Positions 54,710 through 64,000 of a stretch of 64,000 nt of DNA are shown piece after piece (positions within the stretch are counted from its first letter, which is position 1; the number at the start of each line of letters is the position of its first letter). The position numbers and the translations under genes are program-made. Under the pieces are notes generated by a model. The model was not told the origin of the DNA. It saw only the letters and a list, made by a program, of their open reading frames with translations, and did no database searches. Origin of the DNA: Entomortierella parvispora (lineage: Eukaryota; Mortierellomycota; Mortierellomycetes; Mortierellales; Mortierellaceae); the NCBI GenBank assembly GCA_963573315.1, contig OY752153.1, positions 744,001 through 808,000 of the forward strand, read 5' to 3'.

Positions 54710-56173
54710 ATGTCAGACAACGCCAGTAGTCAGGAACAACCATCTCCTGTGTTGGTCGATATGCGTATGGAAGGAGAAGTCCCGAACCACCTTCTCAACC
54801 AACCGCTGGATTCTACGACAGGCGGCCCCAATCACTTCGTGGCCACGGAAAGAGAGGAGAGAGTCATTGAGAATGCAGTAAACCGGATCCTGAGAAGAAT
54901 CGAGTTAATGACTGCAAACCAACATCCGAGATACGCGCAACCCTTCGACTCAGCCCCTGAAGCGGAGGAGCATTCTCCCCAACAACAATTTAGACCGAAC
55001 ACGAGATCACCCAACCTACGAGATGACGGAGCCCGTGAACCATGGGACCATCAATATCAGGATGCCCCCAGAGCGCATATGTCGCACATGGATTTCAAGG
55101 ACAGAAAAGAGCCACGCGTTTGCTCGCACGGAAAGTTCAATCCAAAAAAGCACAAGGCAGAGGTATGGTTACGACAATATCAACTATGGGCTGGTACTCA
55201 ATTCACCAACCTCAGCCCTGAGGCGCGTATTTCAAGAACCGTCGAGTCCTTTGGAGCTTCGATGGGGACCGACGAGACCCAATCCTGGTTTGTCCAACTC
55301 CTCCAAGCGACTCCCCGAGCTTACCCTGAGGCCATTTACGGAGACTTCCGTCAAACCTTCATGTCCGTTCGCGATCAACTATTATCGGGTTCCCTAGTCT
55401 TGCTAGACAAGTGCAAACAAACCAAGAAGGAATCAGTGAAAGCATTTAACAACCGCTTCTCTATCCTGAACCGCCAATATCTGGAGGCAACACTTCAAGG
55501 ACAAGGGGTATATGACGAGGCAGGCGTTCGAAGGGCTTATCTCAAGAATCTCTTCTTACCGGACATCGCCAGGAGGATTCACCACGGGGACAACCTAGAT
55601 TGGATGATGGCCCAGGCCGATAAATGTGCCCTCAAGATGTACGAGCTGTATTTAGCCCGCCATGATGACAAATCGGACGAATCAAGCGATGAGGAAGAAT
55701 CACCCGAAGACGAGGATGAAGCCGAAGCTAGCAGCACCATTAAGAAGACTCCCACCGATGATAGAAAGACGACCGGGACCAAATCCACGACTGTCACAAC
55801 CTCCAGGGCTGGTACTACCTCGACAACTACCAACAAGGATAAGACCGACCTGAAGAACTCTGTATCCAAGGACGAGTTTGATCACCTCTCTCGAGAAATG
55901 GAACGCATGAAGATTCTTATCAGCAAGGGTAATCGATCCATCCCTAGGCCCGCCGGGCCTCCCACCACTCGATACTCTGGCGAGAAGAGTGCCCCGGAGG
56001 TTAGACAATGCTACAATTGTCAGCAGACAGGGCATTTAGCACGAGACTGTCCTGCTCCGAAGACAAACCAGACTCTGTTGGTTGAGTCCATGATTGACAA
56101 CGGTATTGGCGTGGAAGACTTCAACGTTCGCTGTTACTACTTTGGATACGTTGAGGTTGAGATGGATTTTTAG
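54710..56173 (+). CDS. gag: B-2 Gag polyprotein
   Basis: 487 aa, same organisation as B-1 Gag (gag domain, acidic linker, CYNCQQTGHLARDC). Only scattered substitutions are seen (for example AIYGDF for AIYRDF). The stop TAG is in the T-run GAT TTT TAG at 56165-56173. Confidence 0.92.
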   Translation: MSDNASSQEQPSPVLVDMRMEGEVPNHLLNQPLDSTTGGPNHFVATEREERVIENAVNRILRRIELMTANQHPRYAQPFDSAPEAEEHSPQQQFRPNTRSPNLRDDGAREPWDHQYQDAPRAHMSHMDFKDRKEPRVCSHGKFNPKKHKAEVWLRQYQLWAGTQFTNLSPEARISRTVESFGASMGTDETQSWFVQLLQATPRAYPEAIYGDFRQTFMSVRDQLLSGSLVLLDKCKQTKKESVKAFNNRFSILNRQYLEATLQGQGVYDEAGVRRAYLKNLFLPDIARRIHHGDNLDWMMAQADKCALKMYELYLARHDDKSDESSDEEESPEDEDEAEASSTIKKTPTDDRKTTGTKSTTVTTSRAGTTSTTTNKDKTDLKNSVSKDEFDHLSREMERMKILISKGNRSIPRPAGPPTTRYSGEKSAPEVRQCYNCQQTGHLARDCPAPKTNQTLLVESMIDNGIGVEDFNVRCYYFGYVEVEMDF

Positions 56174-59100
56174 AAGGGGACCATGGAACTACTCCAAGCC
56201 ATGAACCCCCTGACCCTATCCATGGAGAAACGTTAGAAGAAGAAGAAGCAAACGTGTTGGTAGCAGCTCGCTCCTCCCCACGCAATCCAACCAACTCATT
56301 ACCTTACGCAAAAGCACCGCCGCCTAGAGGTATACCCCGACCGACCGCTTCCGCCCAGGTCCTAAAGCAACCCCCGGCTTTGACCAACCGCCTCGGCCCT
56401 CCCAGCATGCATCGCCCGAAGACCATTCAACATGCTGAATCCAAGACATCCACGATGGATGTAGATCCTCCTTCTCGACGAGAGATGATGACCGCCGTCG
56501 AGATCCCTGTCCGTCCCAAGAGTAATGTGACGTTTGCGGTCGAGGGCCCATCTGCTGCGGAAAACCTGGCCCGGCTCGAACGTACAATCGCTGCCCAGAA
56601 CGCAATCAAGGCGCAGAGGGACAATGGACAAGCCAAGAGAGATGAGAAGGAGGAGGATGAGGTGGATGGAGGCTTGCGAAGGATGATGGTTCCCCCGAGG
56701 GAGGGTCGAAAAGCAATGGCGGCAAGAAAAGTGAATGGAGATGGAGATGCTGGCCCGAGCATGAGTGCGTCAGCAGGACCGAAGAACACTTGGGACGAAA
56801 AAGACCGAGCTAAGCCACCCCCGCACACTGGAACAAAAAAGAAATCAGAGAGCAGCAAGAGCCAAAAAGGGAAAGAGGACAGCAAAAAAGGGACGGACAA
56901 GAAAAAGAAATCTGGCCGGACACGCGAGTCGGACGAGGCATTTCTAAAGTCTCTTCCCAACCCCATCGTCTTGCAGTTGAACCAACAGCCGTTTGACATC
57001 CGTCAGTGCTTAAGGACCACTAAGGTTGAGGGTCTTACCATCGGTCAACTAATGGAGTTATCCCCCAGCATCCGCCGAACCGTTCAAGCATCGTTGAAGA
57101 CTGTACCGCGTGAGGAGCGAATTTTACTCAGTGAAGAATATCCGTCCCTGCCCCTCGGGGAGTCTGAAGCGGAAGAGTTGCGTGTATTTTTGAATCGTGT
57201 TGAACGATCAAAGACAGACACTCATGGATTCCGAGCCGCAATTATGGGAACCAAGTGCGATATCTTACTTGATGGAGGATCTTGCGTCAATGTCATCCGT
57301 CGCGGGTTCTTGGAGCAGATTGGCATCACCAACCACACTCCATATTCATCGTTTACTTTGAAAGGGTTGACGGGGAATGCAGGCGTGGCTGGAGAGGCAC
57401 CGAGCGTGCCTATCGATATCCAAGGTATCATGATCCCGGCCGGTTGTGTGATCGTCGAGTCCGTCGACTTCAATATTCTGTTGGGTCGTCCTTTCCTTGA
57501 AGCCTGTGGAGGATATACAGATTGGGCCACCGCCGTTACTAGTTTGCAAATACAAGGCTTCAAGATCGTGATCGATGGACGTGCTCGAACCACCCCGAAA
57601 GTCTCTCGTCTCCCCATCCAAGATAAACAACAGGACCCGGTGATAGAAACAAGTGAAGAGGGTGACACCGACGGTTCATCAGACGAGTCGGACACAGATG
57701 AGGAGGATTCTTCGACCGACGACAAAGAAAACGACGACGAAGGGTATGCCCTACTCATTCGAAGCATTCAGGAGGGCAAGGTTGAGCGGACTGATGCGCG
57801 ACAACTCAAGAAGGACGATGAGAATGAGGAGATCGTCAATTGTTGGTTCTTGCGCGCCGTCTTCCCTGATCCCCCTGCTTTGGATGGACGACAACCCACC
57901 TCTTGTTTGTCAATTTCAGATTCTTCGGATACGGCCTCATCGAAGATCAGCGATCCTATGTTTGATGCGGCCCCGATAATGGTCAACAATTCATACGGAT
58001 TTCATTTGGAGGCTCCCCGCTGTCGTGATCGTTTGACTAACACCCCGGTCATATTGTTGCCCGGCCTGGAGGAGCGATCAGTATACGTGGGAGATATCCA
58101 AGAGGTTCACGACAACTTGCCTGAAATCCAACGCATTTTTCAGGAGCACCAGGAGTGTTTTCCCAAGGAAGGGGAGATGTCTAGGACGTTGGATGCAGAT
58201 ATGTTGGAAGCCCCTGCCTCTTTTCACCTCAAACCTGGGTCCAAATTTCCGCGCGCATATAACAAAAAATACTCGCCCGGACAAATTGCGACCTTGTGCG
58301 AGTATCGAGACCAGATGGTCAGGGCTGGAAAAATGAGGCGATCTGGCTCACCTGCTTCTTGCAACCCTCTCCTGATTCAGAAGAAGGATGGATCTTATCG
58401 GGTGTGCATTAATTTTATCCCTGTCAACAAATTAATTGCCCCCATGGCCTGGCCCTTACCGGACCCTATCACTGAGATATACAAGCTGCAAGGATGCGAA
58501 TTCTTATCTTTTTGGGATTGCAAGGACGGATACCTCCAATCGCCCATTGCCGAAGACAGTCGCTTTCTCACCGCCGTTGCTTTCCCAGACGGACTGTACG
58601 AGTACAATGTATTACCGATGGGCCTCATTGACTCCATGCAATGGTACACTCGACACATGGGCGAGGTCTTTAATTCTATCAAGGATCGACTCAGCAATTT
58701 TGTGGACGACATGGCTACCGGAGATGCCAAATTCCCCCTTCATTTTCGGACTGTGGAAGAAGTGTTGGTGCGGATGGATGAAGCAGCGCGAGTTTTTGGG
58801 ACGGATCGTCGGGAATGATCATATCTCGGCCGACCCAAAGAAGCTATCCAAGATGGAATATTGGCCGGTTCCGCAAAATGTGACAGAGTTGCGCGGATTT
58901 GTCGGGTTTGCCTTATTCCTCTGAGATTTCATATCCAACTTTTCTGCCATGGCTGCTCCACTCTTCCCGCTGTACAAATTGCACAAGGATCCCAAGGCCT
59001 TTGTCGACAAATGGTTGTCAGACCCCAAGTATACAGAAGCCTTTCGTGCCATTCAAATCGCTCTGGTTACTGCTCCGGTTTTGGTCATGATGGATCATAG

Positions 59101-60862
59101 ACGCCCAGTTATTATTTCGGCCGACACCTCAGATTTTGCTTCTGGCCATGTAATTGCACACTGTCTGCACCCCGAAGATGATGAGCGGATTGATATCCAT
59201 GTCAAGTATCAGCCGATAGTGTTTGGGAGCCGAAAATTATCTGGGGCCGAGTCAAGATATTTCGCCACTGAGCGTGAGCTGTTAGGATTGGTGTACTGCT
59301 TAACCAAGCATAGCCATCTGTTGGAGGGAAAGGAGATTCATGTCTTCATCGATCATCGAGCGTTGTTATATCTGCACAACCTCTCTTCCAAAAGTGCACG
59401 CCTCACTCGATGGACCTTCATCATTGCTCAGTTCAGGATCACCATCCACCATCGTCCGGGGCGAGATATGAAAGACTCGGATCCGCTCTCCCGTATTCAT
59501 CATAAGAACATCACGGGTGAAGATTTGCCAGACATAGGAATGGAGGATGCAATGGAGATGGAGGAGAACAAGCGGCTCATGAGGACTATGCTGATTTCAG
59601 AGGATCAGGAGCCTTTTGTTTCGATTGTGGCAGCTTTGCAAGGGGACCCATTGACATATTTGGATAAGGTCACTAGGGGGAAGATCATGAGCATGCTTCC
59701 CAAGTACTTTGTCACTCAAGGGCGTTTATTTAAACGCACATCTGGTGGTAGCCCACGCCAGTATGTACCACCAGGTGAAGTTTTGAGCGTGCTGGAGAAC
59801 ACTCATGGATCTACTGTCATGGGTCATCTCGGAGTGGTCGCAACATATACACTCATTGCCGAAGGGTACTTCTGGCCGGGCATGTACGCAGACGTTAAGA
59901 AGCACCTTTCGACTTGCGACGCTTGTCAACGCTTTCAAACGCGCGATCCAACACGATATCGTTTCCATCGTTTGCCGCCACCTCAAACGATCTTCCATAC
60001 CTTGGGCCTGGATGCAGTTGGACCCTTACCGATGTCTAATGGCAAGCGGTTTGTTTTGAATATGGTGGATTATCTCTCTGGATGGGTTGTATCTGTCGCC
60101 CTTGCTTCTTTAGCAGGAAATATTATCGTCCGGACTGTAGAAAAGCATTGGGCTCGACAATATGGATACCCCCATCGCATCATCACGGACAATGGATCAT
60201 CTCTATCCGCGGGAGCCTTCAAGGAGTGGTGTATCAATCATGAAATCGATCTCGACCCTGCTTCTGCATATCATCCAGAGACCAATGGAATGGTGGAGCG
60301 ATATAACGGTTTTATGGTACGACAATTGGCTCGTATCATTCAGCATGATGGTTTGGCTGAGAGTGCCTGGGCTACTATCTTGGACCGTGTTACATGGACT
60401 TGGAGAACTCAGATCAAGCAGACTAGAGGCGTATCTCCTTTCGAAATCCTCTTTGGTCAACGAGCTCGCCTCCCATGGGATATAGATCACACTCGGAAGA
60501 TGGATATGAATGAACGCGAGGAAGTCGACGAGGAGAGACGTGAGATCTTGGAAGTTTTGCGTGCTGAAGTTCATCAGAGGATTATTAATGAACACAAGTG
60601 GTCCACTGAAGCTGCTGATCTACCCCTCCCTCGGAAATATGAGGTCGGAGACGAGGTCTTGGTCCATCAGTCCGCACTTCTGAAGCAATGGAGTGGCAAG
60701 CTATCACCTCGTTGGAAGGGCCCTTTAACCATCTTCGAAGCTTTGCCTGGAGGTGCCTATCGATTGAGCGAGAAGGTTGAGGGGCAATGGCATCGATATT
60801 TTGGAGGTCGCCCTGTCAACCATGCTCGTCTTAAGCCTTACAAACGTGACACCCAGGATTAA
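56161..60862 (+). pseudogene. B-2 Pol, inactivated by a 44-bp deletion and a nonsense codon in RT
   Basis: The frame is open from 56161 through protease (LLDGGSCVNV) and the catalytic FVDD. A 44-bp deletion after about 58780 then shifts the frame, so the first ORF stops at 58818. The original frame resumes afterwards but contains TGA at 58922-58924, where B-1 has TGC (Cys). The downstream 637 codons from 58949 still encode RNase H and a complete integrase. Two independent hits make this copy dependent on others. Confidence 0.92.
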
Positions 60863-60918
60863 ATAGATCTGGAGGACGCCTTTGGGGATCAGTTTCCCTA
60901 GAGACACTCGCTGGCTTG

Positions 60919-60942
60919 CTCTCACATAAGACGATGTGAGAA
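60919..60942 (+). other. Hairpin upstream of the B-2 3' LTR
   Basis: TCTCACAT and ATGTGAGA form a perfect 8-bp stem with loop AAGACG, about 20-40 bp before the LTR. The same hairpin occurs in B-1 and B-0 (one B-0 flank has a substitution nearby). It lies in the 3' untranslated part of the element RNA next to the expected plus-strand priming site. Confidence 0.6.
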
Positions 60943-60959
60943 AGAGACCCTGGGATCGG

Positions 60960-62001
60960 TGTGGTGTAGTGGATCCAGGTCCCAGATCCACGCGAGCGAG
61001 ATAGAGAGAGTTATTTTTAGTATTTAGTTATTTTTTTATTTTTGTTCCTGTTTTCTGTTTTCTATAAAAAAGGGAGCAAAGTCCACTTTGCTCCTGGTTG
61101 CCTTTTCCCCTTACGATTCCCTCCTGTACCTTGTTGATCACCAGAACACCTCCCTTCTGCTCGTATCTGTCTCGCAGTTACCCTTGGCGTTGCTGCAATA
61201 TTCAACCCCATCAGCCTTGGGACGCCGTTGCAATATACGAATCCCTGGGCCTTGACTGTTCCCTGGATATCCCCCAGACCTTTTGTGTTCCCTTGATCCT
61301 CCCTGCCCACTCTCGCAACATATCCATCCGTGTGCCAGCCCTCCCTGATCAAGTCCTGTACCGCCCTCCGAGCGCTCCGTAGGATCACCTGGACCCTCGC
61401 CTATCCAATATCAATTGGCCATTTGCGAGGTACACTTACGATGTCATATCTCTTCTGAGTGGACCTGTTATGATCTTGGCAACCCACCCTGAGGCCTTCA
61501 TTGGTGCTTGGGGACCAACCATCCTCCTCGTTATATCTCGGAGTCTCCTCTGAACCCTCAGTTAGGCGACCTTGTCCCCTTTCCCAGATAGAATCTCCTT
61601 TGCCTTGCTTTACTGACTAGATCCCATCCCATCCCCTGTGTTGTTATTAGTATAGTATAGTCGCCGTCGTGCTCTTAGCCTTGTAGTCTTTGTTCTCCTG
61701 TTTGGATCCCGTTAGGACCTGCCTGCTCTTCGGTATGTGGTCCTTGGTTTTCATCCAGTTCGTTCTACTTATCTTTTGATCCCTTTGCTGACTCTCTCTC
61801 CTTCCTGTTTATCTCCAGTACTATCTCCTTGAGACTGTATCTGATCATACAACAGCGTTGTGCCTGATCCCTGTGGCCCTGAGAGCAAAGTCCCTATCAA
61901 CTGTAAGCGGCGATTTTTGTTAGTCATCTTTCTTCTCGTTATCAATTTCGCTTCCAGCTCATTGCTGACCTTAGACTATACTTACATTAGACAACATCAC
62001 A
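60960..62001 (+). repeat. 3' LTR of B-2
   Basis: 1042 bp, differing from the 5' LTR at least at about 61219 (CCTTGGGAC versus CCTTTGGAC). Otherwise no difference noticed. Confidence 0.93.
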
Positions 62002-62305
62002 GCGGTCATCATCTCTCGTCGAGAAGGCCAGCATGTTGAATGGTCTTCGGGCGATGCATGCTGGGAGGGCCGAGGCGGTTGGTCAAAGCCGGGGGTTGCT
62101 TTAGGACCTGGGCGGAAGCGGTCGGTCGGGGTATACCTCTAGGCGGCGGTGCTTTTGCGTAAGGTAATGAGTTGGTTGGATTGCGTGGGGAGGAGCGAGC
62201 TGCTACCAACACGTTTGCTTCTTCTTCTTCTAACGTTTCTCCATGGATAGGGTCAGGGGGTTCATGGCTTGGAGTAGTTCCATGGTCCCCTTCTAAAAAT
62301 CCATC
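62002..62305 (-). pseudogene. B-0 Pol N-terminal fragment
   Basis: Start of pol overlapping gag in the -1 frame, disrupted near 62030 by a deletion of about 34 bp with two extra bases relative to B-1. It ends at the B-2 insertion. Confidence 0.85.
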
Positions 62306-63759
62306 TCAACCTCAACGTATCCAAAGTAGTAACAGCGAACGTTGAAGTCTTCCACGCCAATACCGTTGTCAATCATGGACTCAACCAACAGAGTCTGGTT
62401 TGTCTTCGGAGCAGGACAGTCTCGTGCTAAATGCCCTGTCTGCTGACAATTGTAGCATTGTCTAACCTCCGGGGCACTCTTCTCGCCAGAGTATCGAGTG
62501 GTGGGAGGCCCGGCGGGCCTAGGGATGGATCGATTACCCTTGCTGATAAGAATCTTCATGCGTTCCATTTCTCGAGAGAGGTGATCAAACTCGTCCTTGG
62601 ATACAGAGTTCTTCAGGTCGGTCTTATCCTTGTTGGTAGTTGTCGAGGTAGTACCAGCCCTGGAGGTTGTGACAGTCGTGGATTTGGTCCCGGTCGTCTT
62701 TCTATCATCGGTGGGAGTCTTCTTAATGGTGCTGCTAGCTTCGGCTTCATCCTCGTCTTCGGGTGATTCTTCCTCATCGCTTGATTCGTCCGATTTGTCA
62801 TCATGGCGGGCTAAATACAGCTCGTACATCTTGAGGGCACATTTATCGGCCTGGGCCATCATCCAATCTAGGTTGTCCCCGTGGTGAATCCTCCTGGCGA
62901 TGTCCGGTAAGAAGAGATTCTTGAGATAAGCCCTTCGAACGCCTGCCTCGTCATATACCCCTTGTCCTTGAAGTGTTGCCTCCAGATATTGGCGGTTCAG
63001 GATAGAGAAGCGGTTGTTAAATGCTTTCACTGATTCCTTCTTGGTTTGTTTGCACTTGTCTAGCAAGACTAGGGAACCCGATAATAGTTGATCGCGAACG
63101 GACATGAAGGTTTGACGGAAGTCTCCGTAAATGGCCTCAGGGTAAGCTCGGGGAGTCGCTTGGAGGAGTTGGACAAACCAGGATTGGGTCTCGTCGGTCC
63201 CCATCGAAGCTCCAAAGGACTCGACGGTTCTTGAAATACGCGCCTCAGGGCTGAGGTTGGTGAATTGAGTACCAGCCCATAGTTGATATTGTCGTAACCA
63301 TACCTCTGCCTTGTGCTTTTTTGGATTGAACTTTCCGTGCGAGCAAACGCGTGGCTCTTTTCTGTCCTTGAAATCCATGTGCGACATATGCGCTCTGGGG
63401 GCATCCTGATATTGATGGTCCCATGGTTCACGGGCTCCGTCATCTCGTAGGTTGGGTGATCTCGTGTTCGGTCTAAATTGTTGTTGGGGAGAATGCTCCT
63501 CCGCTTCTGGGGCTGAGTCGAAGGGTTGCGCGTATCTCGGATGTTGGTTTGCAGTCATTATTAACTCGATTCTTCTCAGGATCCGGTTTACTGCATTCTC
63601 AATGACTCTCTCCTCTCTTTCCGTGGCCACGAAGTGATTGGGGCCGCCTGTCGTAGAATCCAGCGGTTGGTTGAGAAGGTGGTTCGGGACTTCTCCTTCC
63701 ATACGCATATCGACCAACACAGGGGATGGTTGTTCCTGACTACTGGCGTTGTCTGACAT
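62293..63759 (-). CDS. gag: B-0 Gag polyprotein
   Basis: 488 aa; one extra codon relative to B-1 (ELIMTANQ in place of ELMTANQ) from a 3-bp duplication. The gag domain and zinc knuckle CYNCQQTGHLARDC are intact. It could still be expressed from the LTR on its right although its pol is broken. Confidence 0.92.
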   Translation of the reverse strand: MSDNASSQEQPSPVLVDMRMEGEVPNHLLNQPLDSTTGGPNHFVATEREERVIENAVNRILRRIELIMTANQHPRYAQPFDSAPEAEEHSPQQQFRPNTRSPNLRDDGAREPWDHQYQDAPRAHMSHMDFKDRKEPRVCSHGKFNPKKHKAEVWLRQYQLWAGTQFTNLSPEARISRTVESFGASMGTDETQSWFVQLLQATPRAYPEAIYGDFRQTFMSVRDQLLSGSLVLLDKCKQTKKESVKAFNNRFSILNRQYLEATLQGQGVYDEAGVRRAYLKNLFLPDIARRIHHGDNLDWMMAQADKCALKMYELYLARHDDKSDESSDEEESPEDEDEAEASSTIKKTPTDDRKTTGTKSTTVTTSRAGTTSTTTNKDKTDLKNSVSKDEFDHLSREMERMKILISKGNRSIPRPAGPPTTRYSGEKSAPEVRQCYNCQQTGHLARDCPAPKTNQTLLVESMIDNGIGVEDFNVRCYYFGYVEVEMDF

Positions 63760-63895
63760 GGTTGATTGGTTTGTCAGGGTGGGGCTGGATTCAAATGTGG
63801 GACACTAGTTGTTCTCGAATGATCAGAGCCTTCTTTTAATCTCAGACGGTTGAGCTTGTTTTTTTGCCCAGGTTCTCCACCAAATTGGCTTTGGG

Positions 63896-64000
63896 TGTGA
63901 TGTTGTCTAATGTAAGTATAGTCTAAGGTCAGCAATGAGCTGGAAGCGAAATTGATAACGAGAAGAAAGATGACTAACAAAAATCGTCGCTTACAGTTGA
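63896..64000 (-). repeat. 5' LTR of B-0, first 105 bp on the + strand
   Basis: Begins TGTGATGTTGTCTAATG and continues off the right edge. Confidence 0.9.

Larger units (their letters stand above)
53534..62001 (+). mobile_element. LTR retrotransposon B-2, structurally complete but with mutated pol
   Basis: 8468 bp with two 1042-bp LTRs and GCGG duplications at 53530-53533 and 62002-62005. It is inserted into B-0 in opposite orientation. It is exactly 44 bp shorter than B-1 because of one deletion in RT. Confidence 0.95.
37736..64000 (-). mobile_element. LTR retrotransposon B-0, heavily interrupted, 5' LTR runs off the window
   Basis: Pieces lie at 37736-40256, 51578-53533 and 62002-64000, all in minus orientation and in consistent element order. 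The gaps are filled by the C1/C2 pair and by B-2. About 754 bp of RT (equivalent to 30172-30925 of B-1) is missing at the C insertion. It is inserted in A-2 after CCAG; the partner duplication would be outside the window. Confidence 0.85.

Overview
The window is nuclear DNA from a filamentous fungus. The evidence is short GT-AG introns (about 70-330 bp), a chitin synthase fused to a myosin motor-like domain, an ABCC-type full transporter, a Mei2-like RNA-binding protein, and Ty3/gypsy chromoviruses. The gene style suggests an early-diverging lineage such as Mucoromycota (Mortierella-like). That placement is inference; nothing in the sequence proves it. No tRNA, rRNA or CRISPR array was seen.

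Region 1 (1-19.1 kb) is the gene-rich part, with five protein-coding genes. They are a myosin-domain chitin synthase (minus, cut by the left edge); a bacterial-type extracellular solute-binding protein with no obvious signal peptide (minus, candidate horizontal transfer); a 1645-aa ABCC/MRP transporter (plus, five exons); an unrecognised protein with two membrane segments whose frame is broken by a stop codon (minus); and a 1231-aa two-RRM Mei2-like protein (plus, eleven exons). I reconstructed the exon structures by hand from splice sites and frame continuity. All models keep frame.

Region 2 (19.1-22.4 kb) is a graveyard of small repeats. It holds a foldback/MITE-like element, a gypsy-LTR-like relic with a tandem repeat, a 3 x 40 bp minisatellite, a decayed Tc1/mariner transposase start, and a diverged LTR that truncates it.

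Region 3 (22.4-64 kb) is a nested stack of three LTR-retrotransposon families, here called A, B and C. A-1 (22422-36313; 237-bp LTRs, chromodomain) is split by an apparently intact B-1 (27339-35850; 1042-bp LTRs, 4-bp duplication CCGC). A 5'-deleted A-2 follows and is split by a long B-0 element (37736 to beyond 64000). B-0 contains two oppositely oriented C elements (40257-51577; 452-bp LTRs, chromodomain) and a complete but mutated B-2 (53534-62001; duplication GCGG). C1 in turn carries a solo B LTR (44844-45885; duplication CCGT). Insertion order is therefore largely readable: A first, then B-0, then C and B-2, then the solo B.

The main mechanistic observations are as follows. Family A has a strong -1 frameshift signal at gag/pol. 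Family C has a self-priming (Tf1/sushi-type) primer-binding site complementary to its predicted RNA start. The LTR variants of C1 and C2 are swapped, as expected after an inversion by recombination between the two elements.
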